The notes below the pieces were generated by a model. That model was not told the origin of the DNA. It made no database searches and worked only from the letters and a program-made list of their open reading frames with translations. From Gammaproteobacteria bacterium (GTDB lineage: Bacteria > Pseudomonadota > Gammaproteobacteria > Ga0077536): DNA of 57,673 bases. Location of the stretch: the NCBI GenBank assembly GCA_019747795.1, contig JAIEQK010000089.1, positions 1-57,673 on the forward strand, read 5' to 3'. The translations under genes were made by a program, and so were the position numbers. Below, in pieces: positions 9,109 to 19,024 of this stretch (position 1 is its first letter; each line of letters begins with the position of its first letter).

Positions 9109-10148
9109 ATGCAGCTACTCGCCCGCCTCCTTGCCACCGCCTGCCTCGCGGCCGGTCTTCTACAGCCGGCGCTGGCCGTCGAGAAGGTGCGCGTGTCGCT
9201 CTTCTCCTGGCCGGGCTACGCGTTCTGGTACATCGCCAAGGAGAAGAACCTGGTGCCCGAGCTCGACCTCGACATCCAGATCATCGAAGACCCCTACCAG
9301 AGCTTCAGCGCGATGGCGGCCGGCCAGCTGGACGTCACCTCCAGCACGGTGGAATACGGCCCCATCGCGGCCGAGAAGGGCGTGCCGGTGAAGTTCGTCA
9401 CCTATACCAACCCCTCCATCGGCACCGACAAGATCATCCTCGCGCCCGGCATCGCCTCGCCGGCTGACTTGAAGGGCAAGAAGGTCGCGGTGCTCGAAGG
9501 CGGCCTCACGCAGATCTACATGGGCATCTGGCTCGAGAAGAACGGCGTCAAGTTCGACGAAGTCACCTACGTGAACGTCATCATGGACGACGCCGTGGGT
9601 GCGATGGTCTCCGGCCAGGTCGCCGCCGGCGAGCTCTGGGAGCCCTTCGGCAGCAAGGTGCTCGAGAACCTCAAGGGCTCGCGCGCCGTCACCTCCTCGG
9701 CCGAAGACTACTGGAAGAGCACGGCGCTGCTTGGCGACGGCATGTACATGACGGATGCCTTCATCAAGCAGCGACCGGAAGCGGCGGCCGCCACCATGCG
9801 CGCCTACTTCGCCGCCGTGGCGTGGTGGAAGGCACACCCGGCGGAGGGCAACGAGATCATCGCCAAGGCGCTCAAGTTCCCGCTCGCCGACGTGGAACTC
9901 GTGATCGGCAAGGACGGCAAGCCGAACCCCATCGGCATCTGGGTCTTCGACCTGGACGAAGCCGCCCGCTTCATGAGGGTGAAGGACGGTCCGGTGCCGA
10001 TAGGCTCGGCGAATGGCGTCAACGACCACTGGGCACTCACCAACACCTGGTGGAAGAAGTTCGGCCTCATGAAGACGACTCTTCCGCCCGAGGCGGGCAT
10101 CGACCTCTCCCCGCTCAAGGCCACGGTCGCCAAGCCGCCGGTGGTCGA

Positions 10149-10152
<4 letters not shown>
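9109..10152 (+). CDS. ABC transporter substrate-binding protein (NMT1/SsuA-like)
   Basis: A 347-residue periplasmic protein. A Sec signal peptide of about 23 residues ends near LALA before the mature start VEKVRV. The body matches NMT1/SsuA/TauA-type binding proteins, with the SWPGYAFWYIAKEKNL opening, AAGQLDVTSSTVE and the LKGKKVAVLEGG segment. AGAGGATCC precedes the ATG. It would capture the substrate for the permease and ATPase around it. The ligand is not evident from sequence. Confidence 0.92.
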
Positions 10153-11017
<865 letters not shown>

Positions 11018-11021
<4 letters not shown>

Positions 11022-11884
11022 TGCAGCTCGAGCTCTACCGCAGCCTGTGGGCGAGCCCAGGGCGCAGTGCCGCGCAGATTGCCGAGGAGGCCGCGGCCGA
11101 AGGATTCACCGGCCTCGAGGGCGGGCTTCCTACAGACCCCGCCGAGCGCGCCGAACTCGCGCGTGCCCTCGAATCGCACGGGCTGTCGTACATCGGCGAG
11201 ATCTGCACCGGCGGCGCCGGCCCCGCCTGGTGGGTGCCGCCGCGCCATGCGCGCGTGGCCGACCACCTCGCCACCTTCGAGGCCGCGCTGGCCGCCTTCG
11301 ACGATTTCCCCGTGCAGCCCGGCTTCGTGAACTGCATGGGGGGCCTCGATGCGTGGCCGCTGGCCGAGGCCCTGTCCTTCTTCGAGGGCGCAATGGACAT
11401 CGCGCTGCGCTACGGCCGCACCGTCGTCTTCGAGACCCACCGCACGCGCTGCCTGTACGCCCCGTGGGCGAGCGTGCCCATCTTGGAGGCACTGCCCGAA
11501 CTGCTGATCACCTGCGACTTCAGTCACTGGGTGGTGGTGGCGGAGCGTCTCATCGACGAGGAGGCCGATGCCCTCGCACTCGCTGCACGGCACGCCCACC
11601 ACGTGCAGTGCCGGGTGGGCTATCCACAGGGTCCGCAGGTGCCGCATCCGGCCGCGCCCGAGTACGCGGACTGTCTCGCAGCCCACCAACGCTGGTGGGA
11701 AGCCGTCTGGACCGCGCAGCATGCGCGAGGCTACACGCGCACCACGCTCACGCCCGAATTCGGTCCCGATCGCTACCTGCACACGCTGCCCTTCACCGAC
11801 CAGCCCGTGGCCGATCTGTGGGACATCGCTCGCTGGATGGCGCGCACCGAGCGCGCCCACTTCGATGCCTGGGCGCGGGCCTGA
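11018..11884 (+). CDS. Sugar-phosphate isomerase/epimerase-like TIM-barrel protein
   Basis: A 288-residue protein of the xylose-isomerase-like (AP endonuclease 2-type) TIM-barrel superfamily. Ordered acidic and His residues in FETHRTR, TCDFSHW, HHVQCRVG and TLTPEFGP look like the usual divalent-metal ligands. It overlaps the ATPase gene by ATGA, so it belongs to the same operon as the importer. Its reaction is probably isomerisation, epimerisation or lyase chemistry on the imported compound or a product; I cannot be more exact. Confidence 0.82.
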
Positions 11885-11990
11885 GGCCAGCGCCTGCCCG
11901 GTCCGTGAGTGCATGCGCCATGCAGCAGAACGCCGCGGCCCGCCGCCCCAATCAACGAACGCGCCCCGAATACGATGAGGTTCAAGCATC

Positions 11991-13190
11991 ATGTCCGCCG
12001 TTGCCCCGCTGAATGACCCCATGCGCGTGCTCGCGCACAGCATCCGCGAGACGGCCGCCCGCCCGCTGGCGGAGGCACGTGCGCTGCCCGCCGCCGCCTA
12101 CGTGAGCGAGGCGTGGTTCGAGCAAGAGCGACTGCACCTGCTGCAGGGCGCCTGGCAGAGCGTCGCCCACGTATCGCAGATTCCATCGCCCGGCGACTAC
12201 GTGAACCTCGAACTGCAGGGCGAACGCATCTCGGTCATCCGTGGCGAGGACGGCGTGGTCCACGTGCTCTCGCGCGTCTGTGCCCATCGCGGCATGGACG
12301 TGATGCCACCCGAGAGCGGTCACGCCGAAGCCGGCAACTGCAAGCACCTGCAGTGCCCCTACCACCACTGGGTGTACGGCCTCGACGGGCGGCTGAAGGG
12401 TGCGCCGCTGATGAAGACCCACGCCGCCGTCACCGCGGGCGAACTCGCGCTCAATGCCTTCCGGAGCGAGGTGTGGCAGGGCTTCGTGTTCGTCACCTTC
12501 AATGAAGCGGCGCCGCCGGTTGCCGAGGCCCTGGCCGGCCTCGCGCCGCACCTCGAACGCTTCCGCATGCACGAACTCGAGCTGGTGCTGGACCTGTCGT
12601 GGGACTGCCCCTTCAACTGGAAGGTGCTGGTCGAGAACTTCATGGAGCCCTACCACCACCTCGGCGTACATCACGCGGTCTTCCAGCCGGTCATGCCGGC
12701 CCAGGGATGCTGGACCGAGCCGCCGCTGGGTGACGGGGTGGTCTGCCACCTGCCGCTGGCCGACGAACTGCAGCGCAAGGTGAAGGCCGGTGAGCCGCAG
12801 CTGCTGAGCTTTCCCGTGCTGCCCGGCATGCAGCCCGCGGATTTCCTCGAGTGGACGGTGTTCCTGGGGGCGCCGCACTTTCTGCTCTTCACCGCACCCG
12901 ACCGCGTCTACTGGTATCGCATCGAGGCGCTCTCGGCAGGACGCATGCGCCTGCACACCACCCTGATGGTCGACCGCCGCGCCACTTCGGTGCCCGGCTT
13001 CGAAGCCACCCTCGCCCAGGAAGAGGACATGCTCCGGCGCTTCCACCTCGAAGACATGGAAGTGTGCAGCGCCGTGCAGGCCGGCCTGCGCTCGCAGGCC
13101 TACCAACCGGGCCCGCTCGCCGAACTCGAGGCGCCGATCTGGCAGTTCCAGCGCTGGATCGCCCGGCGCCTGGAGGCAGCGGGGTTCTAG
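11991..13190 (+). CDS. Rieske non-heme iron oxygenase, catalytic (alpha) subunit
   Basis: A 399-residue aromatic-ring-hydroxylating-type oxygenase. The Rieske [2Fe-2S] site is C-A-H-R-G ... C-P-Y-H-H-W, with ligands about 17 residues apart. The mononuclear iron site is NWKVLVENFMEPYHHLGVHH, giving two His ligands plus a carboxylate further on. No ferredoxin or reductase gene lies nearby, so electrons must come from elsewhere. It is 106 bp after the TIM-barrel gene, with GAGG upstream of the ATG, and is probably the last gene of the TetR-controlled operon. In similar single-component proteins the reaction is often oxidative N- or O-demethylation or hydroxylation; the substrate here is unknown. 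Confidence 0.9.
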   Translation: MSAVAPLNDPMRVLAHSIRETAARPLAEARALPAAAYVSEAWFEQERLHLLQGAWQSVAHVSQIPSPGDYVNLELQGERISVIRGEDGVVHVLSRVCAHRGMDVMPPESGHAEAGNCKHLQCPYHHWVYGLDGRLKGAPLMKTHAAVTAGELALNAFRSEVWQGFVFVTFNEAAPPVAEALAGLAPHLERFRMHELELVLDLSWDCPFNWKVLVENFMEPYHHLGVHHAVFQPVMPAQGCWTEPPLGDGVVCHLPLADELQRKVKAGEPQLLSFPVLPGMQPADFLEWTVFLGAPHFLLFTAPDRVYWYRIEALSAGRMRLHTTLMVDRRATSVPGFEATLAQEEDMLRRFHLEDMEVCSAVQAGLRSQAYQPGPLAELEAPIWQFQRWIARRLEAAGF

Positions 13191-13214
13191 CGCAGGGCTG
13201 GGCCTGCGCAAAGA

Positions 13215-13236
13215 CCCGGCGCCGCCCCGCGCCGGG
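13215..13236. terminator. GC-rich hairpin between convergent genes, probable terminator
   Basis: CCCGGCGC at 13215-13222 pairs perfectly with GCGCCGGG at 13229-13236 across a 6-base loop, followed by CATTTAT. It lies between the end of the Rieske oxygenase gene and the end of the amidohydrolase gene. Confidence 0.55.
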
Positions 13237-13269
13237 CATTTATCGCGCTCGGATCTGCAGTCAACGCGG

Positions 13270-14889
13270 TCAGCGATGATGCAGGCAGGTGCCTTCAACG
13301 TAGGTAGCGGTCACACGGGCGCTACCAATCTGATCGTGGGGGCAACTGATGATGTCCCTGTCCAAGACTACGAGGTTGGCGAGCTTCCCGATCTCGATAC
13401 TGCCCTGCTGATCGGCAAGTCCTGAGGCATGGGCGGCGTTCATCGTGTACATACGAAGGGCTTCCGCCGGTGTCACGGCTTCGTCCGGGTCTATCGGCGT
13501 GCCCTTGGAAGACTTTCTGTTCACCGCCGTCGCAATGATTTCCAACGGCGAGAAGGTACCGCAGGGGTGGTCGGAAGCCAGGCTTACCCGCACGCCCTCC
13601 GCCGCCATGCTCTTGACCGGAAAGACGCGCAAGTGCTCTTGGCCATCACCGCGCCAAAGATTGAAGAGCTCGCCCCAGAGCCAGGCGAGCCCCGGATTGG
13701 CCACGAGGTCGATGCCGAGTTTCGCCATGCGCGGCGCCTGCCGCGGCTCGGCGACGAAGGCATGTTCCAGGCGCAGCACTGCATCACTGCTGCGCCCACT
13801 GCGGCTGCACTCGTAGGCGTCCATTACAGTATTTACCGCACAATTGCCCATGCCGTGAATGGCGGTTCCGATGCCCAGCTCGACCGCCTTCTTGGCCAGG
13901 CGGCTCACCTCGGCTTTCGGATAGAAAGCCACCCCGGTGTGCGCGCAACAGCCATCATGCATCTTGTCTATCGCCGGCCCTGGATACGCGCGGTCCACGA
14001 AGATCTTCATAGTACCGCCGATCAGTCGGCGACTACCCGGCTGCTTGATCCGGTCGATGATGTCGGGCCGCCGAAGATCGTGGGTGTCGAAGAAATGGTC
14101 GCCGGCGTGCAACATTTGCACACCAAAGGGCAGCAGTCCCTGGGCGTCCGCGCGGCGATAGAGCTCCGCCGACTTGGCGGTCACCATGGCGTCCCCGACG
14201 AACGTGATGCCGACAGCGAGGTATTCATTCATCTTTGCGTTCAGCAACTGTACTGAACGGTCCCAGTCGCGCTCTGCGTAAGCGTTCCAAGAGGTCGAGT
14301 GCAGCGGATTGGCCGCATTCTCGAGTAGCGTCCCTGTCGGCACGCCGGTCTTGTCACGCTCGATCTCACCGCCCGCGGGGTCCGGCGTGTGCTCATCAAT
14401 GCCGACCATTTCGAGCGCGAGGCTGTTGACGAAGCCGGCGTGGCAGCTCGCGTCAATCAGGAAGACCGGATTGTGCGGAGCCACTTCATCCAGTTCACCG
14501 CGCGTCGGATTGCGCATCTCCCGCACGTGGAACATGTTGAACCCCATCCCTCGCACCCACTGTCCCGAAGGGGCATGCTTGCAGTGCTGCTCGATGGCCT
14601 CCAGGACTTCGATAAGAGAGGACTTGGGTGGCGTGGCGCAGTCCACGCATTCGGGCGCGAAAGCGGCAATGCTCAAGTGGTTGTGAGCATCTATGAATCC
14701 CGGGACCACCGTGGCGCCGCCCATATCGCGGATTTCGCAGTCGGGGCCTCCAGCGCGCCGGACATCGGCATCTGAACCGACGGCCGCAATCCGACCGTTG
14801 CGAATGAGCAGGCTCTCTGCAACAGTGTCTCGAGGGTCCACCGTGCGAATCAGGGCGTTTACCAGAGCGACATTACGATTCTCGGTCAT
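13270..14889 (-). CDS. Amidohydrolase family protein (YtcJ-like)
   Basis: A 539-residue metal-dependent hydrolase. The metal ligands are visible in order: H-x-H in GFIDAHNHLS (about residue 68), a possible bridging Lys in MKIFVDRAYPG, His in AIHGMGNC, His in RLEHAF and the catalytic Asp in LASDHP. The C-terminal GSIEIGKLANLVVLDRD is the usual composite-domain ending of YtcJ/amidohydrolase 3 proteins. It probably hydrolyses an amide, imine or cyclic amide. Start ATG 14889 has GGATGGAAG before it. It is 54 bp after the cupin gene on the same strand, so likely in an operon with it. Confidence 0.9.
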   Translation of the reverse strand: MTENRNVALVNALIRTVDPRDTVAESLLIRNGRIAAVGSDADVRRAGGPDCEIRDMGGATVVPGFIDAHNHLSIAAFAPECVDCATPPKSSLIEVLEAIEQHCKHAPSGQWVRGMGFNMFHVREMRNPTRGELDEVAPHNPVFLIDASCHAGFVNSLALEMVGIDEHTPDPAGGEIERDKTGVPTGTLLENAANPLHSTSWNAYAERDWDRSVQLLNAKMNEYLAVGITFVGDAMVTAKSAELYRRADAQGLLPFGVQMLHAGDHFFDTHDLRRPDIIDRIKQPGSRRLIGGTMKIFVDRAYPGPAIDKMHDGCCAHTGVAFYPKAEVSRLAKKAVELGIGTAIHGMGNCAVNTVMDAYECSRSGRSSDAVLRLEHAFVAEPRQAPRMAKLGIDLVANPGLAWLWGELFNLWRGDGQEHLRVFPVKSMAAEGVRVSLASDHPCGTFSPLEIIATAVNRKSSKGTPIDPDEAVTPAEALRMYTMNAAHASGLADQQGSIEIGKLANLVVLDRDIISCPHDQIGSARVTATYVEGTCLHHR

Positions 14890-14943
14890 CTTCCATCCAC
14901 CCTCTTCATCGGCCGCGTGGCGACTTGTCTGTCGCGCGCCGCG

Positions 14944-15318
14944 TCATTTGAATTCAACCAGCACCATGCGCAAGGGAGCCTCGCCCTCGTTCAACGCCAC
15001 GTGCGCCGTACCGCCTGGCGGGACCCGGGAGCGAATGGCTGTGCCTGGGGCGATCGCGAAGCGGGTTCCTCCGGTACTCGACGGCAACGGCGTCATCCCG
15101 CCGCACAGCAACGCGTAGTCTTCAAGATCACCCGCAACGTGGCCCAGCGTGAGTTCCCCGCCCTCAGGGAAAAAAGCGATGTAATCGCGTGAATGACGGT
15201 GCGCACCCGTCGCCACGCCGGGTTCGAAGACCTCCTCCCACACGACGAATCGCTGCGCCTCTTCGAGCAAGCGAACGCCAGCATTGGGGAAATCGGCAAT
15301 CGTCTCTTTGTCGTTCAT
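14944..15318 (-). CDS. Small cupin-domain protein
   Basis: A 124-residue single cupin barrel. The first cupin motif is visible in VATGAHRHSRDY (H-x-H followed by an acidic residue), and the second half includes GTAIRSRVPPGGTAHVALNEG. Small cupins of this type bind one metal ion and act as isomerases, dioxygenases or binding proteins. It precedes the amidohydrolase on the same strand, probably first gene of that pair. Function is not clear. Confidence 0.8.
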   Translation of the reverse strand: MNDKETIADFPNAGVRLLEEAQRFVVWEEVFEPGVATGAHRHSRDYIAFFPEGGELTLGHVAGDLEDYALLCGGMTPLPSSTGGTRFAIAPGTAIRSRVPPGGTAHVALNEGEAPLRMVLVEFK

Positions 15319-16191
15319 CGGCTTGATTCCGTACGGATGCTCACGTGGCTCTCCGGGCGACTCACCTCCATGTTAGCGCGGCGCAATGGCTTGCCGGCAC
15401 TGAATTTGGGACAAGATGCGATGGCTTTTGGGCCAGTTGTCGAAGCGTACCGACAAGGTGGATGGTTCGGGTGAAGCCCGTGTGAGGGCGGGACAGGAAC
15501 GTGCACGAACTCAGGTCCGGATTCTCAGAGAACCGCGCCCCGTGCGCGGCGCGTCCCCATCGTGGCGGGCCCATTCGCAGGCGGCTTGAGCAGCATGCAG
15601 GTCCGGAAAATCCGAGATGCGACGTTGGTCATCGAGGGCGCAGGCGATCTAAGCCCCGGTTAACGAGGCGTCCTTTCGGTACACGTGGTCGACCGCTCCG
15701 CACGCCGAAATGCAGCGCGAAACCGGGGCCTGACAGACTCGTCGTCTGGTCCTAGCTCGTACGGAGGTCGGTTCGCCAGCGCCCCGCACCTATGGAAGAT
15801 GCCGATCCGATTCGCCGACCCGGCGAGCCGGTCGTCCTTCCTGTCTCAACTACTTGCAGACACGGGGGAACGCCGCCGACCTCGAGGGGGCCAGGCAGGC
15901 GGCGGCAAAGTGCGACGTCTCCTGGGCCGTGGAGCAGGCGCTGCGGTTGAAACGCTGGACATGCCGGCTCGCTCGTTGCCGGGCGGGCCGTTTCGCTCAC
16001 CCGCACCCCTGCCGACACGGGGTGCGCTGCCGGACGCACGATTCTGCCTCGCACAGGACCGAGCCCTCGGCCAGGGGGCCGCCCTGGAACTCGTTCATGA
16101 ACTCGTGGGGCAGGGCTGTCGTCCGAGGTGCTCGGGCCCATCAAGCCACGGGCGCTCCAGTCGGCTCGGCACGCTGACGTACACTGGCGGC
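15319..16191. other. 873-bp stretch without a recognisable gene
   Basis: Several overlapping frames are open on both strands because of the GC content, but none has a ribosome-binding site, a conserved motif or a consistent composition. Part must hold the promoter of the cupin gene (left end) and of the LysR gene (right end). It may contain decayed genes I could not identify. Confidence 0.6.
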
Positions 16192-17082
16192 ATGTCCAAC
16201 CTGCCGCCGCTCTCCGCCCTGCGCGCCTTCGAGGCCTCGGCGCGGCTGGGCAGTCACCGCCGCGCGAGTGAAGAGCTGCGCGTCGATCACACCGTGGTCA
16301 GCAAGCACATCCGCAAGCTCGAAGCCGAGCTGGGCACGCGCCTGCTCGACGTCACGCCGTCCGGCACGCGGCTGACGGCGGCCGGCCAGGCCTATTACCG
16401 GGACATCGTCGCGGCGCTCGGCATGATCGCGGCCGCCACGGATCGCGCGCGCCGCGGGCCGGCGTACCCGAGCCTGCACGTCGCCTGCTCTCCCGGTTTC
16501 GCAGTGCGCTGGCTGGCGCCGCGCATCTCGTCCTTCATCGAGGCTCATCCGGGGCTCGAACTGTCGCTCCGCCCGACCACGCGCGCGCCCGATCTCGCCC
16601 GCGGCGACGCGGACGTCGACGTGCGCTACAGCGCTCGCGGTGGCGTCGGCGACCAGCAGCAGGTTCTGGTCCGGCCGCGCGTCTTCCCGGTGGCGAGTCC
16701 CGCCTGGCTCGAGCGGCACGGCCCCATTACGTCGACCGAAGATCTGCTGCAGGCCGCGCTCATTCACGAAGAGACGCACGAGTACTGGCAGCGCTGGCTG
16801 GAGTACGCGAGCCTCACCGTCACCGATGCGCTGCACGGCCCACGTTACTGGAGCGCGGCGCTCGCGCTCGACGCGGCGCGCATGGGCCAGGGCGTGGCAC
16901 TCGCCAACGAGTGCCTGGTCGCCGACGAGTTACGCAGCGGCGCGCTGGTCGAGGTGCTGGCGACCGACATCGTGATCGATCCCTATGCGCTGTACGCCCA
17001 CGAGCGCCGCTGGCGGGAGCCGCTGATCGTCGAGTTCCGGGCTTGGCTGGCGGGGCATTTTCCGCCCCACCCTGGGCAATAA
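16192..17082 (+). CDS. LysR-family transcriptional regulator (GcvA-like)
   Basis: A 296-residue LysR protein. The N-terminal winged helix-turn-helix covers about residues 5-62 (LSALRAFEASARLGSHRRASEEL, then VVSKHIRKLEAELGTRLL), followed by the two-lobe effector domain. The Tyr/Trp-rich linker and YALYAHERRWREPLIVEFRAWL C-terminus resemble the GcvA branch. The frame is open far upstream, but the family's N-terminus is encoded from ATG 16192. It is 67 bp upstream of hyuB on the same strand, an unusual but known arrangement, and probably controls the hyu operon. Confidence 0.93.
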   Translation: MSNLPPLSALRAFEASARLGSHRRASEELRVDHTVVSKHIRKLEAELGTRLLDVTPSGTRLTAAGQAYYRDIVAALGMIAAATDRARRGPAYPSLHVACSPGFAVRWLAPRISSFIEAHPGLELSLRPTTRAPDLARGDADVDVRYSARGGVGDQQQVLVRPRVFPVASPAWLERHGPITSTEDLLQAALIHEETHEYWQRWLEYASLTVTDALHGPRYWSAALALDAARMGQGVALANECLVADELRSGALVEVLATDIVIDPYALYAHERRWREPLIVEFRAWLAGHFPPHPGQ

Positions 17083-17149
17083 TTGACCTTTCTCGGCAGG
17101 GAGCGCCTGCCTACACTGCGCGGGTCCGAAGCCTACGGGGAGACTCCGC

Positions 17150-19024
17150 GTGACCCGCTTCAAACGCCCACTGCTGCCGCCCTACGACCCGGCGCTGATC
17201 ACCACGCCGCTGTCCGACGATGAGATAGCGGGGCTGCCCGGCGCGCTGGATGGCGGTGACGCGAGCGTCGACCCGGTGACCTTTTCGGTGGTCTACGCGC
17301 GTCTCGACGGCATCCTGAGCGAGATGACCGAGACCATTCTCACCACCGCGCGCAATCCCATCCTCTACGGCGCCAAGGATTTCACCTGCACAGTCATGAC
17401 CACGCGGGCCGAGGTGCTGTCCATGCACGACTGCCTGCCGGTGCATGTCGGCACCATGAGTCCCGCCCTGCGCTTCGTGATCCGCGCGTTCGGCGACGAC
17501 ATCCACGAAGGTGACGTGTTCGTCAACAACGCGTCCTTCGCCGGCAATGCGCATGTCGGCGACTGGACCATGTTCGCCCCGATCTTCTTCGCGGGACGCC
17601 TGGTCGCCTGGGCGGTCAACAAGTGCCACATCATCGACACCGGCGCGCACATCCCGAGCAATGTCGATTTCTACGCCAAGGATGTCTACGAGGAGGCGCT
17701 GCACTTCCCCGCCGTGCGCCTGTGCCGCGATCATCAACCCATCGAAGACCTGGTGCGCTTCATCGCCTACAACTTTCGCTTTCCCGAACTCTGGCACGGC
17801 GACTTTCTCGCCCAGCTCGGCTCGCTGTGGACGGCCGAGTCCCGCGTGCAGGAGCTCTGCACACGCTTCGGCTACGGCGTGGTGAAGGGCTGTTTCGCCG
17901 AGGCCCTGCGCTATGGCGAGCGGCGCATGCGCGAAGAGATCGCGCGCCTGCCCGCGCGGACGGTCGAAGTGGCGATGATCGGCGAGAAGATTGCCGGCTT
18001 CTTTCCCGACGGCGTGCCTCTGAAGCTGCGCCTCGAGATCGACCCGGCAGCGGGCCGCATCCACTTCGACTACACCGACATGCCCGATCAGCAGGACTTC
18101 GGCTACAACCTGAGCTACGCCACCGCGCGCTGCTCGGCCCTGCAGGGCACGTTGCCGCTGCTCGATCCCGGCATTCCGCCCAATGACGGCGCGTTGAACT
18201 GCATCGAAGTGACGTTGCGCGAAGGCGCGCTGGCCGGCATTCCACGCTGGCCGGTGGGGACCTCGGCCGCGACCATCGCGCTGTGCGACGAGGTCACCAA
18301 CCTGGTGTTCAAGGCCTGGGCCGAAGTGCTGCCGGAACGCGCGATGGCCGGCATGGGGGAATACTGCGCCGCCAACTTCATCGGCTCCGGCACGACGGAT
18401 CACAGCGGCGAGTCCTACGTGCACGTCTTCTACCTGGCCGCGAGCGGTGGCGGCGCGGTGCGCGGCCATGACGGGATCCCGCACATGTTCGGCGCGTGCA
18501 TCATGGGCAACATGGGCTACGAGTCCATTGAACTGGTCGAACTCGCACGGCCGCTCATCGTGTGGGAGACGACCGCCGTCATCGATAGCGGTGGCGCCGG
18601 CGAGTTTCGCGGCGCGGTGGGTGTGCGCCAACGCATCCAGCCGGTAGACCACACCATGCACATCGGCTACTGCGGCTCGGGGCATACCTGCGCCGCCTTC
18701 GGCCTCGACGGCGGCCAGGCCGGCATGCCCGCCGACCACTGGATTGTCGAACAGGCCAGCGACGAGGTGTACGCGAAGCTCGCCAACGCCGGCGCGGCCG
18801 ATGTCGCGCCGACCCAGGCCTGGGTCGCGCAGACCGGCGGCGGCGGTGGCGCGGGCCTGCCGCACCGACGCGCGGCGGAGGCCGTGCTGGCGGACGTGGT
18901 GGATGGCTTCGTGTCGCTCGCGGCCGCGCGCGAGGTCTACGGCGTGGTGCTGGAAGATTCTGACGGCACATATGCCATTGACCTGGCGGCGACTGCCGCC
19001 CTGCGCGCGGGGGCGCAGCGATGA
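17150..19024 (+). CDS. hyuB: Hydantoinase B/oxoprolinase family protein
   Basis: A 624-residue HyuB-type subunit; with HyuA it forms an ATP-dependent enzyme of the oxoprolinase/hydantoinase/acetone- and acetophenone-carboxylase family. Typical segments are VFVNNASFAGNAHVGDW, GQ-like DMPDQQDFGYNLSYA and the glycine-rich C-terminus (TGGGGGAGLPHRR). The start is a GTG at 17150 with GGGGAG upstream. The order here is B then A, with an ATGA overlap to hyuA. The family covers hydantoin, oxoproline and ketone substrates, so the reaction cannot be fixed from sequence. Confidence 0.92.
   Translation: MTRFKRPLLPPYDPALITTPLSDDEIAGLPGALDGGDASVDPVTFSVVYARLDGILSEMTETILTTARNPILYGAKDFTCTVMTTRAEVLSMHDCLPVHVGTMSPALRFVIRAFGDDIHEGDVFVNNASFAGNAHVGDWTMFAPIFFAGRLVAWAVNKCHIIDTGAHIPSNVDFYAKDVYEEALHFPAVRLCRDHQPIEDLVRFIAYNFRFPELWHGDFLAQLGSLWTAESRVQELCTRFGYGVVKGCFAEALRYGERRMREEIARLPARTVEVAMIGEKIAGFFPDGVPLKLRLEIDPAAGRIHFDYTDMPDQQDFGYNLSYATARCSALQGTLPLLDPGIPPNDGALNCIEVTLREGALAGIPRWPVGTSAATIALCDEVTNLVFKAWAEVLPERAMAGMGEYCAANFIGSGTTDHSGESYVHVFYLAASGGGAVRGHDGIPHMFGACIMGNMGYESIELVELARPLIVWETTAVIDSGGAGEFRGAVGVRQRIQPVDHTMHIGYCGSGHTCAAFGLDGGQAGMPADHWIVEQASDEVYAKLANAGAADVAPTQAWVAQTGGGGGAGLPHRRAAEAVLADVVDGFVSLAAAREVYGVVLEDSDGTYAIDLAATAALRAGAQR

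Noticed and set aside
15685-16191. Extended N-terminus for the LysR protein
   Set aside because: The LysR helix-turn-helix begins at residue 5 from ATG 16192; the upstream part is low-complexity.
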